64,000 nucleotides of DNA from Nibrella saemangeumensis (GTDB lineage: Bacteria; Bacteroidota; Bacteroidia; Cytophagales; Spirosomataceae): the NCBI RefSeq assembly GCF_039541915.1, contig NZ_BAABHD010000028.1, positions 1 to 64,000 on the forward strand, read 5' to 3'. The notes under the pieces are model-generated. The model was not told where the DNA came from and searched no databases. It saw only the letters and a program-made list of their open reading frames with translations. Shown here piece after piece: positions 51,298 to 60,630 of this stretch. The position numbers were made by a program, and so were the translations under genes. How positions within the stretch are numbered: the stretch's first letter is position 1; the number at the start of each line of letters is the position of its first letter.

Positions 51298-52797
51298 ATG
51301 GAAACCCAAGTAAAAACGAGAGACAACAGCGTTTGGCGAAAAAAGCCGTTAGCGGCTTATGAGCAGGACATGAAGAAAAGTGAGCTGAAGCGGGTGCTGA
51401 CCCGCTGGGGGCTTACTTCATTGGGTATCGGTGCTATTATTGGGGGCGGTATCTTCGTATTGACCGGTATTGCTGCTCACGACTGGGCGGGTCCGGCGCT
51501 GGCCTTGTCCTTTGTTCTGGCGGGTATTGCCTGTACGTTTGCCGCGCTCTGCTACGCAGAATTTGCGTCAATTTTGCCGGTTGAGGGCTCTGCATACGCT
51601 TATTCCTATGGCACGGTCGGTGAGATTTTCGCCTGGTTTATCGGCTGGAATCTGATTCTCGAATACATGATGGGTGCCACCACGGTAGCCGTAAGCTGGT
51701 CAGGTTATTTCGAAAAACTGCTGCACCTCTTCCATATTGAATTACCAATCTGGCTGATGAATGATCCGGTCACGGCTCAGGAAAAAGCCGAAACCCTGCG
51801 GGCGGCCGGTCAGATCATTCCTGAATTTTCATTTGCGGTTAACCTGCCGGCATTTCTGATTGTCTGGGTGGTGACCTATATTCTGGTGAAGGGTATCAAA
51901 GAAGCCGCCAGCACTAATAACCTGATCGTGATTTTGAAAGTAACGGTTGTGATTTTCGTAATCATCGCCGGCTCATTCTATGTCGACATCTCAAACTGGA
52001 CACCGTTTATCCCGGCAACAGTGACGGATGCGGCTGGCCAGGAACATTTTGGATTTAACGGAATTGTTACGGCAGCCAGCATTGTATTCTTCGCCTATAT
52101 TGGCTTTGATGCGGTATCCACGCAGGCCGGTGAGGCAATAAATCCCCGCAAGGACGTCCCATTCGCCATTATTGCATCGCTCATTATCTGTACCCTGCTT
52201 TACATTCTGGTATCGCTGGTGCTGACAGGTATGGTTCGTTTCGACAGCCTTGATCTGAAAGCTCCGGTAGCGCAGGCATTTTCTGACGTAGGATTAACCT
52301 GGGCGGTGTATATTATCACCATTGCCGCTATTGCCGGTTTGACTTCGGTGATGCTGGTAATGATGTTGGGTCAGACCCGGATTTTTCTGGGTATGGCGAA
52401 GGATGGCCTGCTGCCGAGGGGGTTGTTTGCGTCCATTCATCCGACATTCAAAACACCCTGGAAGAGCACGATCTTTGTTGGTTTTGTCGTGTCTGTTGTA
52501 GCTGCCCTGACGCCAATCGATAAAGTTTCGGAGTTGTGCAGTTCCGGGACGCTGCTGGCGTTTGCAATGATATGTGCGGCCGTGTGGCTGCTGCGCGTGC
52601 GTGAACCGAATCTGGAGCGCCCTTATAGAACACCTGCGTTGCCAGTAATTGCTACCTGCGGTATTCTGGCGAATCTGTACCTAATGTATAATCTTAGGAC
52701 CGATACCAAGATTGCTTTCGTAGTATGGGGTACCTTGGGTATCATTGTGTACTTCCTGTACAGCCGGAAGCACAGCAAGCTTAATAACCCGGAGTAA
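51298..52797 (+). CDS. APC family amino acid permease
   Basis: A 499-residue membrane transporter with about 12-13 hydrophobic helices. The first transmembrane segment has GIGAIIGGGIFVLTG, the broken-helix substrate site of APC proteins. FAALCYAEFASILPVEGSAYAYSY and NLILEYMMGATTVAVSW follow, then FFAYIGFDAVSTQAGEA in helix 6. These match the cationic amino acid transporter/YfnA branch, which takes up amino acids by proton symport. The individual substrate is not determined. It stands between secDF and a TauE/SafE exporter gene, each unit followed by its own terminator. Confidence 0.92.
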   Translation: METQVKTRDNSVWRKKPLAAYEQDMKKSELKRVLTRWGLTSLGIGAIIGGGIFVLTGIAAHDWAGPALALSFVLAGIACTFAALCYAEFASILPVEGSAYAYSYGTVGEIFAWFIGWNLILEYMMGATTVAVSWSGYFEKLLHLFHIELPIWLMNDPVTAQEKAETLRAAGQIIPEFSFAVNLPAFLIVWVVTYILVKGIKEAASTNNLIVILKVTVVIFVIIAGSFYVDISNWTPFIPATVTDAAGQEHFGFNGIVTAASIVFFAYIGFDAVSTQAGEAINPRKDVPFAIIASLIICTLLYILVSLVLTGMVRFDSLDLKAPVAQAFSDVGLTWAVYIITIAAIAGLTSVMLVMMLGQTRIFLGMAKDGLLPRGLFASIHPTFKTPWKSTIFVGFVVSVVAALTPIDKVSELCSSGTLLAFAMICAAVWLLRVREPNLERPYRTPALPVIATCGILANLYLMYNLRTDTKIAFVVWGTLGIIVYFLYSRKHSKLNNPE

Positions 52798-52820
52798 TAC
52801 CGTTTAGATAAGTAATCCTG

Positions 52821-52845
52821 AAGCCCTTGCCTTGTGCAGGGGCTT
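52821..52845 (+). terminator. Terminator after the amino acid permease gene
   Basis: 10-base arms (52821-52830 and 52836-52845) with one mismatch and a 5-base loop, followed by a T-rich tract. It is 24 bases after the permease stop. Confidence 0.75.
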
Positions 52846-52884
52846 TTTCGTTAATACTATGCGTATTGGTCTAGCTATGATTTT

Positions 52885-53700
52885 ATGCCGGTGTTCTCCT
52901 TCGCAGAATTAATTGGGTATGCTGCGGCTATTGTAGCCGGTTTGGTTATTGGGCTGGCCGGCGGGGGAGGGTCTATTCTGACAGTGCCTATTTTTGTCTA
53001 CCTGTTTCAGATCGAGCCGGTACTGGCTACGACATACTCCCTTTTTGTAGTCGGCACAACCTCATTTGTCGGTTCTGTAGGATATGGTCTTAAAAAACGG
53101 ATCGACTTTAAAGTAACCGCAGCCTTTGCTGTCCCCTCTTTTATTTCGGTATACCTGACCCGGCGCTGGCTGGTTCCCGCCATACCCGATCCATTTCTGC
53201 GACTGGGCACCTATGAACTTTCGAAAAGCACAGCTATTCTGTACTTTTTTGCCTTTGTTATGATTATGGCCGCGCAGGCCATGATTCGTCACCGGCAGCC
53301 CCGGCGGGCAGACCGTGTCTTTAAACGGCCGAGATTGGGATTGCTGGCGCTGGATGGGCTGGCTGTTGGAATGCTGACGGGCACCATCGGAGCCGGGGGC
53401 GGTTTTCTGATTGTGCCGATGCTGGTATTACTGGCAGGGTTACCAATGCGGATGGCCGTGGGCACATCCGTCCTGATCATTGCTGTCAATTCATTTGTTG
53501 GCTTTATGGGAGACCTGCACCGGCCGGATTTAGATTGGCCATTTCTGGTCAGATTTACCTTTTTCTCTATCGTTGGTATTTTCGTTGGTATGTACCTTTC
53601 GCGCCTGGTACCAGCGGTGCAGCTGAAGAAGGGATTTGGCTGGTTTGTGCTGGTGGTGGCTTTTTATATCATTGGCAGCGAGCTTGTAAAGCTTTACTAA
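52885..53700 (+). CDS. Sulfite exporter TauE/SafE family protein
   Basis: A 271-residue membrane protein with about eight hydrophobic helices in two repeated halves. The first half starts IVAGLVIGLAGGGGSILTVPIFVYLF and the second has LAVGMLTGTIGAGGGFLIVPMLVLLAGLPMRMAVGTS. Glycine-rich G-x-G-G-G repeats in both halves are the family signature. TauE/SafE proteins export sulfite, organosulfonates or related anions. No sulfur-metabolism genes are adjacent, so the substrate is open. It converges on a small hypothetical gene with 6 bases between. Confidence 0.9.
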   Translation: MPVFSFAELIGYAAAIVAGLVIGLAGGGGSILTVPIFVYLFQIEPVLATTYSLFVVGTTSFVGSVGYGLKKRIDFKVTAAFAVPSFISVYLTRRWLVPAIPDPFLRLGTYELSKSTAILYFFAFVMIMAAQAMIRHRQPRRADRVFKRPRLGLLALDGLAVGMLTGTIGAGGGFLIVPMLVLLAGLPMRMAVGTSVLIIAVNSFVGFMGDLHRPDLDWPFLVRFTFFSIVGIFVGMYLSRLVPAVQLKKGFGWFVLVVAFYIIGSELVKLY

Positions 53701-53706
53701 ATAGCC

Positions 53707-54042
53707 TCACTTTTTACGGAGTGGTTCGGTGGGTTTTTCGTCAATTCCCAGGGTGGTCAGAACCGGGTTAAGCGTGCGGGGCGTAATCCGAATGCGAAAA
53801 ACCTTGGCTCCGGCTACATCGAAATCGCAGTAATAACTTCCCCGCTGTTTAAGGCTCCGGTACACCGCCGAATAATTTATTTTGATTGGCCAGCCATTCA
53901 GGGCTAAATGGCTGATCACAGCCTCGACAGCTTTCGTCAAATTCGAAAAGTAAACGGTAAACGGGTCACGCTGCCGTACGGTGCTGAGTGAGCCAATATA
54001 TTGAACAGTAACCTCATAAATGGTTTGGGCTTGACTCCTCAT
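53707..54042 (-). CDS. Hypothetical protein
   Basis: A 111-residue protein with no signal peptide or membrane segment. It has an N-terminal TIYEVTVQYIGSLSTVRQRDPFTVYFSNL and a YYCDFDVAGAKVFRIRITPRTLNP segment, both beta-like, ending in a Lys/Arg tail. No known domain is recognised. It is a single gene convergent with the TauE/SafE gene, and upstream there are about 260 bases with no other gene before pdhB. The frame is intact and the composition protein-like. Function unknown. Confidence 0.6.
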   Translation of the reverse strand: MRSQAQTIYEVTVQYIGSLSTVRQRDPFTVYFSNLTKAVEAVISHLALNGWPIKINYSAVYRSLKQRGSYYCDFDVAGAKVFRIRITPRTLNPVLTTLGIDEKPTEPLRKK

Positions 54043-54250
54043 AGAATTATCATATTTTCTTACTACAGGTTAGTGGCGGCTTAAGTAGTATCTATTTCAG
54101 AAAAAATGCTGATACACTGAACTATACCGCAAAATTATTCACTTATTTTTCAACCCCTGAACAATTCTATAAAGATTAGTGTTTTATAAATGTTAGCTTC
54201 TTACAAAAAGGATACTGTCACCGACCGTAACTTATTTGCAGGAAGTCACA
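54043..54250. other. AT-rich intergenic region
   Basis: Between the start of a small hypothetical gene and the pdhB terminator. It is AT-rich, with no coding frame, tRNA or known RNA recognised, and would hold the promoter of the minus-strand hypothetical gene. Confidence 0.5.
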
Positions 54251-54282
54251 AAAAACGCCAGGGTATACACCCCGGCGTTTTT
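54251..54282 (-). terminator. Terminator after pdhB
   Basis: 9-base arms AAAAACGCC (54251-54259) and its complement (54274-54282), extended inside by GGG/CCC pairing. On the minus strand the 3' arm ends in U residues. It starts 22 bases beyond the pdhB stop. Confidence 0.8.
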
Positions 54283-54303
54283 CTTTTGTATTAGCAATTA
54301 TAC

Positions 54304-55284
54304 CTATTTCTTATACATGACTGATTCTACAGCCTGTAGTGTGCGTTTCACATTGGGTAAAATCGCTTCAATCAGAGTAGGCGCATAGGGTAACGGCAGG
54401 TCCAGGCTGTTGACCCGCACCACAGGTGCATCCAGGTAATCAAAAGCATAGCGCTGCACGTGGTAGGTAATTTCAGACGAAATAGCAGCCAATGGCCATG
54501 CTTCCTCTACCACCACGCACCGGTTGGTTTTCTTTACTGAGTTAATCACCGTCTGGTAATCAATCGGACGAACAGTACGCAGATCGATCACTTCGGCTGA
54601 AATATCATTTTTAGCCAGTTCTTCAGCAGCTTGTAAGGCTACCTTCATAATCTTGCCGAACGACACGATGGTTACGTCATTGCCTTCCCGGACAATATTG
54701 GCTTTACCAATTGGAATCAGGTATTCTTCTTCAGGCACCTGACCCTTGTCGCCATACATCAGTTCCGACTCCATAAAGATAACCGGGTCATCGTCGCGGA
54801 TCGATGACTTGAGCAGGCCTTTGGCATCGTACGGATTAGAAGGTACAACTACCTTCAGCCCCGAGGTATTAGCATACCAGTTCTCGAAGTTTTGCGAATG
54901 CTGCGACGACAGCATACCGGCGTTACCAGTTGGCCCGCGAAACACAATAGGCGCAGAATACTGGCCGCCAGACATAGACATTACCTTAGCAGCGGAATTA
55001 ATCACCTGGTCGATAGCAACCAGCGAGAAGTTGAAGGTCATAAACTCGATAATGGGCCGCAACCCGTTCATTGCCGAGCCCACCCCAATACCGGCAAAGC
55101 CTAATTCGGCAATCGGCGTATCGATAACCCGCTCCGGACCAAATTCGTCCAGCATACCCTGGCTTACTTTGTAAGCACCGTTATATTCGGCCACCTCTTC
55201 GCCCATCAGGTACACACGCGGATCGCGACGCATCTCTTCCGACATAGCCTCGCGTAGAGCCTCGCGGAATTGTATCTCTCTCAT
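54304..55284 (-). CDS. pdhB: Pyruvate dehydrogenase E1 component, beta subunit
   Basis: A 326-residue alpha-keto-acid dehydrogenase E1 beta. It starts REIQFREALREAMSEEMRRDPRVYLMGEEVAEYNGAYKVS and has GFAGIGVGSAMNGLRPIIEFM, APIVFRGPTGNAGMLSSQHSQN and a C-terminal PLPYAPTLIEA. These match PdhB of the branch where E1 is split into two subunits. It forms the TPP-dependent decarboxylase with PdhA, which is not adjacent; E2 and E3 are also absent from this window. Its gene has a terminator after it and the P450 gene upstream on the same strand, 74 bases away. Confidence 0.94.
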   Translation of the reverse strand: MREIQFREALREAMSEEMRRDPRVYLMGEEVAEYNGAYKVSQGMLDEFGPERVIDTPIAELGFAGIGVGSAMNGLRPIIEFMTFNFSLVAIDQVINSAAKVMSMSGGQYSAPIVFRGPTGNAGMLSSQHSQNFENWYANTSGLKVVVPSNPYDAKGLLKSSIRDDDPVIFMESELMYGDKGQVPEEEYLIPIGKANIVREGNDVTIVSFGKIMKVALQAAEELAKNDISAEVIDLRTVRPIDYQTVINSVKKTNRCVVVEEAWPLAAISSEITYHVQRYAFDYLDAPVVRVNSLDLPLPYAPTLIEAILPNVKRTLQAVESVMYKK

Positions 55285-55358
55285 TTGACTTCGTTTATGT
55301 GGTCAGTAGAAAACGATTCCAAAATTAGGCATAACGGGCCAATTCTCAAACCGGCTAT

Positions 55359-56741
55359 TTAAATGCTCATTGGGCTTATCCTGAGCCGTAGCCCGCCTTT
55401 AGGCCGCAGGGTGATACCCGGCTCCGGCTCAATCACGTTCCGGCGGGTAGTATGGAAGTCAAACGTCCGCACGAGCAAGGCCAGCACAACCTGCATTTCC
55501 ATCAGCGCAAAGTTGTTACCGATACACAGCCTGGGCCCTCCGCCAAAAGGAATATACGAGTAGGCAGGTCGCTCTTTTAACCGTTCCGGCAGAAAATTGT
55601 CGGGGTTGAACTGATCCGGGTTTGTCCAGTGCTTTGGGTCCCGGTGCAGCAGGTACGGACAAATCAACACGCCAAAGTTAGCCGGGAGTACATACTCGCC
55701 CAGTGGTTCGTCGATAACGGGCTTGCGGCCAAACAGCCAGGCAGGCGGGTACAGCCGCATCGTCTCCTGAATAACCTGAAGGGTGTAGCTGAGCGCGCGC
55801 ACGGTTTCGGCAGTAGGTATGCCCTCTGACCCAATTACCCGATGTACCTCTTCCCGTACTTTACTGGCTACTTCCGGGTGTTTCGCAAGCAGGTACAAAG
55901 ACCACGCCAGGGCGTTGGCGGTAGTTTCGTGGCCCGCCATAAAAATGGTGGTTACCTCGTCGCGGAGTTGCTTATCGGTCATCTGGTCGCCGGTCTCTTC
56001 ATCGCGGGCTTCCATCAGCATCTCCAGCAGATCGTCGTACCGGACATGGTTGCCGCTAGCTTTTTCGGCCCTGCGCTGGTTGATGATGTCGTAAATAATC
56101 CCCTCCACTTTCTCTACCGCCCGGCGGTACCGGATGTTACGGGGCGTAGGATAGTGGGTTGGAATATGCACGAAGCTGTGTAACTCCGCGTAGGCAAATT
56201 CAATAATGGTAGTAATCTCCTTTGAGATGTTGCCCAGGTGCTTTTTCACATCGGAGCTGAACAGCGACCGGGTTACGATCTCCAGCGTCAGCTTCATCAT
56301 CTCCTCCGAGATATCAACGGGTAGTGCGGTCGTATGCTGCTTCCAGCGCTCCACCAGTTCCTGCGTTTCCTGAACCATGGTATCCACCAGCAGAGCCAGC
56401 CGCTGCCGGTGAAACGCCGGTTGGGCCAGCCGCCGTTGCCGACGCCAGAAATCACCTTCGCTGTTCAGCAGGCCATTTCCCAGAAACAGCGATAGTACCT
56501 TATAGGCATCACTTTTGACAAAGTTTTTATTATTTTCCTGAAGAATATGCTTGGCATCTTCGGGTGTGAGCGTTAGCGTGACCAGACGGTTGGCAATGGT
56601 AAACCGCACCAGACGGTCATACTGCTGTTGCAACCGGGACAAGAATGCCAGCGGGTCGCGGATAAATTGAAAGGTATTCCCCACCAGCGGAGCCCCTTTC
56701 ACCTGGGGTATCAATCGTTGAGTCTGTTGTACTGTAGCCAT
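55359..56741 (-). CDS. Cytochrome P450
   Basis: A 460-residue P450 without a membrane anchor, so probably soluble. The I-helix motif AGHETT is at 269-274. The K-helix ExxR is Glu326 to Arg329 (ETMR). The haem-binding loop FGGGPRLCIG has the thiolate ligand Cys406. The N-terminal proline-rich region PQVKGAPLVGNTFQF and the PERLKERP meander are present. Overall it resembles the bacterial CYP102-like/CYP4-like fatty-acid hydroxylase group, but no fused reductase is present. Redox partners are not encoded nearby. Substrate unknown. Confidence 0.93.
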   Translation of the reverse strand: MATVQQTQRLIPQVKGAPLVGNTFQFIRDPLAFLSRLQQQYDRLVRFTIANRLVTLTLTPEDAKHILQENNKNFVKSDAYKVLSLFLGNGLLNSEGDFWRRQRRLAQPAFHRQRLALLVDTMVQETQELVERWKQHTTALPVDISEEMMKLTLEIVTRSLFSSDVKKHLGNISKEITTIIEFAYAELHSFVHIPTHYPTPRNIRYRRAVEKVEGIIYDIINQRRAEKASGNHVRYDDLLEMLMEARDEETGDQMTDKQLRDEVTTIFMAGHETTANALAWSLYLLAKHPEVASKVREEVHRVIGSEGIPTAETVRALSYTLQVIQETMRLYPPAWLFGRKPVIDEPLGEYVLPANFGVLICPYLLHRDPKHWTNPDQFNPDNFLPERLKERPAYSYIPFGGGPRLCIGNNFALMEMQVVLALLVRTFDFHTTRRNVIEPEPGITLRPKGGLRLRISPMSI

Positions 56742-56884
56742 TGTCTGAAAGAGAAAAGTATAGTAAAGATACAGCAGATTTGTTCCGGTTCTGTGGTAAG
56801 CCTCCGGACCTGTCAGTAAATAAGCTGACCTATGGCAGGCAAGACATAGTTAATTAAGAGAATACCTTTCCGGAAATACCCAAA

Positions 56885-58345
56885 ATGGCACAAACAACTC
56901 CCATCACAGTCGCATACGGCGACGGCATTGGCCCCGAAATCATGGATGCTACCCTCCGCATCCTGGAAGCAGCCGGCGCTCAACTGGAAAAAGAAATAAT
57001 TGAAATCGGTGAAAAGGTCTATACCCGTGGTGTCAAGAATGGCATTGAAGCGGGGGCCTGGGATTCGCTCCGACGCACCAAAGTCTTCTTAAAAGCACCC
57101 ATCACCACACCCCAGGGCGGTGGGTACGTCAGTCTGAACGTGACCACCCGCAAAACGCTTGGTATGTACGCCAACGTACGCCCCTGTCAGGCTTATTACC
57201 CGTTTGTGGCTACCAAACATCCGCAGATGGACCTGGTTATCATCCGGGAAAACGAGGAAGACCTGTACGCCGGCATCGAATACCGCCAGACAGAACAGGT
57301 ATATCACTGCCTGAAAATTGTCTCCCGGCCCGGCTGCGAAAAAATCATCCGCTACGCCTTTGAGTACGCCCACGCCTACGGCCGCAAAAAAGTTACCTGT
57401 CTGTCAAAGGACAATATCATGAAAATGACGGACGGACTGTTCCACCGGGTCTTTGATGAAATTGGCAATGAATACCCTGACATTCAGAAGGAGCACTACA
57501 TCATTGACATCGGCTCGGCGCTGCTGGCCGATGTGCCCGAACGGTTTGATGTGATTGTGACGCTGAACCTCTACGGAGACATTATTTCCGACATTGCGGC
57601 CCAGATTGCCGGTTCGGTAGGTATGGGTGGCTCCTCTAACATTGGTGACCATTGTGCCATGTTTGAGGCCATTCATGGCTCGGCTCCGGATATTGCAGGT
57701 AAGGGCATCGCCAATCCGTCGGGCCTGCTGCAGGGTGCTATTCTGATGCTGGTTCATATTGGGCAGTCCGATGTAGCAACCCGTGTGCAGAACGCCTGGT
57801 TACGTACCATTGAAGATGGTATCCATACCGGCGACATTTACAAAGAGGGTGTCAGTCAGCAGCGCGTCGGCACCAAGGCCTTTGCCGATGCCGTAATTGA
57901 ACGGCTGGGGCAGGAGCCGCAGCACTTTAAAGCCGTCTACTACAATAATTCGCATGCCGACACGACAGTGTCATCGGTGAAAACACAGACCCGCTCACGG
58001 CAAACCAAAGAACTCGTTGGGGTTGATATATTTGTTGACTGGCCCGACGGCACGGCTCAACAGTTTGGCGATGCGGTCAGTCAGTTCAACGGCAGTCCGC
58101 TAAAACTACAGATGGTATCCAACCGGGGGGTCAAGGTGTATCCGGACGGCATGCCGGAGACGTTTTGTTCAGACCAATGGCGGTGCCGTTTTATGCACGA
58201 GCAGGGCAGTGGTACACCTATCCAGAAAGAGCATATCAGTCACCTGCTGATGCAGTTTCATCAGGGAGGGTTTGACACCACTAAATTAGAGAACCTGTAT
58301 ACCTTCGACGGCGTTCCGGGATACTCAATGGGGCAGGGAGAATGA
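56885..58345 (+). CDS. icd: Isocitrate dehydrogenase (NADP-dependent type)
   Basis: A 486-residue isocitrate/isopropylmalate dehydrogenase family protein. It starts ITVAYGDGIGPEIMDATLRIL. The substrate-binding LNVTTRKTLGMYANVRPCQAYY region and the metal/catalytic stretch TLNLYGDIISDIAAQIAGSVGMGGSSNIGD are clear, followed by FEAIHGSAPDIAGKGIANPSG. The last 130 residues form an extra C-terminal domain seen in one IDH subgroup. The cofactor specificity (NADP) is inferred from the subgroup. It would make 2-oxoglutarate in the citric acid cycle. It is divergent from the P450 gene and ends at a hairpin. Confidence 0.9.
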   Translation: MAQTTPITVAYGDGIGPEIMDATLRILEAAGAQLEKEIIEIGEKVYTRGVKNGIEAGAWDSLRRTKVFLKAPITTPQGGGYVSLNVTTRKTLGMYANVRPCQAYYPFVATKHPQMDLVIIRENEEDLYAGIEYRQTEQVYHCLKIVSRPGCEKIIRYAFEYAHAYGRKKVTCLSKDNIMKMTDGLFHRVFDEIGNEYPDIQKEHYIIDIGSALLADVPERFDVIVTLNLYGDIISDIAAQIAGSVGMGGSSNIGDHCAMFEAIHGSAPDIAGKGIANPSGLLQGAILMLVHIGQSDVATRVQNAWLRTIEDGIHTGDIYKEGVSQQRVGTKAFADAVIERLGQEPQHFKAVYYNNSHADTTVSSVKTQTRSRQTKELVGVDIFVDWPDGTAQQFGDAVSQFNGSPLKLQMVSNRGVKVYPDGMPETFCSDQWRCRFMHEQGSGTPIQKEHISHLLMQFHQGGFDTTKLENLYTFDGVPGYSMGQGE

Positions 58346-58366
58346 GCCGGTTACAGGCTTGGGGAG

Positions 58367-58410
58367 ATTGCTGCGCTACCGTGCTTATACCTGCACAGTA
58401 ACGCAGCAAT
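58367..58410 (+). terminator. Hairpin after icd
   Basis: Outer arms ATTGCTGCG (58367-58375) and its complement (58402-58410) with additional inner pairing (GTGC/GCAC). There is no strong T-run after it, so it may act with the downstream tdk region rather than as a classic terminator. Confidence 0.5.
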
Positions 58411-58452
58411 TGCATCATTATGAAGGGCTAATATGAACCCATTGTATTGTCG

Positions 58453-59079
58453 TCAATGCATACCTTCATCTTCGTAGACCCACTCCTTGCGGCCAGCGTC
58501 ATTGCCGAGGTTAAAGCACCGGCGGCAACGGGCTTCATAGCTGTCGGTTTCACCGAGCAGCACCTTGTCTTTAGACGGTACCAGCCGGTAGGAGTAATTG
58601 GCGATATCGCCACATACTACACAGATCGCGTGAACTTTGGTGACGTATTCGGCAACGGCCATTAACTGAGGCATACAGGCGAAAGGCTTCCCTTCGAAAT
58701 CCATATCCAGCCCCGCGATAATTACCCGTTTACCATCGTTCGCCAATTGGGTGCAGACATCTATAATTTCCAGGTCGAAAAACTGAGCCTCGTCAATGCC
58801 CACAACATCGCTGCCTGCGGCCAGATTGGCTATATCCTTAGCCCGCTGCACGGGATAAGACGGAATAGACGTAGCATTATGCGAGACAATATCATATTGG
58901 TGATAGCGGGTATCCAGGGTGGGCTTAAAGATGCGTACATCGAGTTTGGCAATACGCGTCCGATTGAGCCGCCGGATGAGTTCCTCAGTCTTTCCTGAGA
59001 ACATCGAGCCACAGATCACCTCAATCCAGCCGGTGCGTAAATGGGGCGGTTCACGCCGTCGGTTCGGTTCAATAAACAT
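58453..59079 (-). CDS. tdk: Thymidine kinase
   Basis: A 208-residue type II thymidine kinase of the pyrimidine salvage path. The P-loop is VICGSMFSGKTEELIR, and the nucleoside-binding IDEAQFFD (Walker B) is present, as is IIAGLDMDFEGKPF. The structural zinc site is formed by ICVVCG and ARCRRCF. Length is typical for bacterial TK. It is divergent from the 420-residue hypothetical gene and converges on icd with about 107 bases between stop codons, in which the icd hairpin lies. Confidence 0.94.
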   Translation of the reverse strand: MFIEPNRRREPPHLRTGWIEVICGSMFSGKTEELIRRLNRTRIAKLDVRIFKPTLDTRYHQYDIVSHNATSIPSYPVQRAKDIANLAAGSDVVGIDEAQFFDLEIIDVCTQLANDGKRVIIAGLDMDFEGKPFACMPQLMAVAEYVTKVHAICVVCGDIANYSYRLVPSKDKVLLGETDSYEARCRRCFNLGNDAGRKEWVYEDEGMH

Positions 59080-59248
59080 ATGCCGGTCTACGTTAAATAA
59101 GTTAATCTGGTGGTTCTGGAATCAGGCCTGTTTTTTGCGGTGGAATTCAATAACTTGACCCAACATTTCCCCACTTTTTTAACTTATACAATAAAAAAAC
59201 TGGGTCCAGCCAAAATCAATACCATTTACAAAGCAAAGATTTTTACCA

Positions 59249-60511
59249 ATGTCGAACAAATTCAATAATAACGTACTGAGCGAATACAGTAAGTCCTACG
59301 CACGTCGGGTGGCCGCTGATTTCTTTAGTAATCACACCGTTATCAACGGAAAAGAAATTCTGAACCTAACCCCCATCACACAGATTAATTTGTTCGTCAT
59401 CAGTAGTCTGTTTGAAAAGTGGAAAGCGGATGCCGAGAAGTTCCGCAGTCACTATTTTGACTTTACGCACCCCGATGTGGAGGAGGCTCTGCGTGTATTC
59501 ATGAACGTGGTATCGCAGCATATCTGTGTCCGGCGCGAGCACCTCGAACCATTGCTGGCCGATGCCACCAAACGAACGCTGGTGATGCTGTTTGACCCCC
59601 GCTTCCACTTCGATGAGGTAATCCGTAACCAGCCAGACTTTTCACTGACGGTCGAAGCGGCCAAGCAATTAACCCGCTACACCCAGATCAACAAGTTTGT
59701 GCCGGCCACCATTGAGCAGCGCATGAACGGTAAACCCTTCCTCTACGTCAATCAGGCCCTTAGCCTGGTAGACGAGATCCTGACCCAACGCAGCCATGAG
59801 CTGGAGAAACCCGACAAGTACGTGGCGCTATTCTCCGAAAAAGTACCGATGGACTTGACAACGTTGCTGCGAAGCAATGTCCCGGAGAGCTTTGCCGTTC
59901 AATCGACCCGTTCTTTCTTCGATACCGAACTGGATACCGTAGACACACCGAAGCCAGAGACACCTCGGGCGGATACGCCCCGGGAAGAGCATCACGCGGC
60001 TCCTCCGGTCGAAGCTTCGGTTACCAAAGTGGAGCAGCCGGTAAATGGAGTAGCTACCGAGGAGACTCCTACGGGCGGCCCCTTGTTTCTGAACGGCGAC
60101 CACCAGCCACATCCGGTAGCGCCTATTAGCCAGCCGAGCCATATGCCGGCTACCGCTATCAGCCAGCCTACGGCCGTAGAAGCACCAGGTGTTCCGGAAA
60201 CAGCGACGATCAATGATAACCTGCGCAGCTCACAGGAGGCACCGGCCTCGTTAGGCGAAGCATTTCACCGGGCACCTATTGAGAGTATTGCCAAGAGTAT
60301 TTCGCTGAATCAGAAATTCCGCTTTATCAATCAACTCTTCAACGGTAACGCCAATACGTATAACGAAGCCATCAGCGAACTGGATCAGGTGGAAAATTAC
60401 GGGCAGGCGCTGGATCTGATCTCATACCGTTATGCGCTGCAATACCTCTGGGATATGAGCAGCGACGAGGTCAGCGAATTGGTTGAAATATTAAAACGTC
60501 GCTTTGCCTGA
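59249..60511 (+). CDS. Unrecognised modular protein of 420 residues
   Basis: I do not recognise its family. It has three parts. An N-terminal helical domain (about 1-225) carries FNNNVLSEYSKSYARRVAADFF and ILTQRSHELEKPDKYVALFSEKVPMDL. A Pro/Thr/Glu/Ala-rich probably disordered linker spans about 232-335. A compact C-terminal helical domain (about 345-420) contains LNQKFRFINQLFNG, SELDQVENYGQALDLI and SDEVSELVEILKRRF. There is no signal peptide or membrane segment, so it is cytoplasmic. It lies between tdk (divergent) and an exported HHH protein on the same strand. The domain-linker-domain plan suggests an adaptor or regulator, but that is inference. Confidence 0.72.
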   Translation: MSNKFNNNVLSEYSKSYARRVAADFFSNHTVINGKEILNLTPITQINLFVISSLFEKWKADAEKFRSHYFDFTHPDVEEALRVFMNVVSQHICVRREHLEPLLADATKRTLVMLFDPRFHFDEVIRNQPDFSLTVEAAKQLTRYTQINKFVPATIEQRMNGKPFLYVNQALSLVDEILTQRSHELEKPDKYVALFSEKVPMDLTTLLRSNVPESFAVQSTRSFFDTELDTVDTPKPETPRADTPREEHHAAPPVEASVTKVEQPVNGVATEETPTGGPLFLNGDHQPHPVAPISQPSHMPATAISQPTAVEAPGVPETATINDNLRSSQEAPASLGEAFHRAPIESIAKSISLNQKFRFINQLFNGNANTYNEAISELDQVENYGQALDLISYRYALQYLWDMSSDEVSELVEILKRRFA

Positions 60512-60524
60512 TACCTTTCCGATA

Positions 60525-60552
60525 GTTGGTCGTCATAATGAAAACGACCAAC
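60525..60552 (+). terminator. Hairpin after the 420-residue hypothetical gene
   Basis: 9-base perfect arms (60525-60533 and 60544-60552, GTTGGTCGT and its complement) around a 10-base loop, 14 bases after the stop codon. No run of T follows directly, so its strength as a terminator is uncertain. Confidence 0.55.
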
Positions 60553-60630
60553 CATCAGCGTAACAGGGCTTTTCTTTTCAGCCGGATAACCGGCCCCGGT
60601 ACTGGTGGCCTTAGCTGTTGAAAAGACGCA

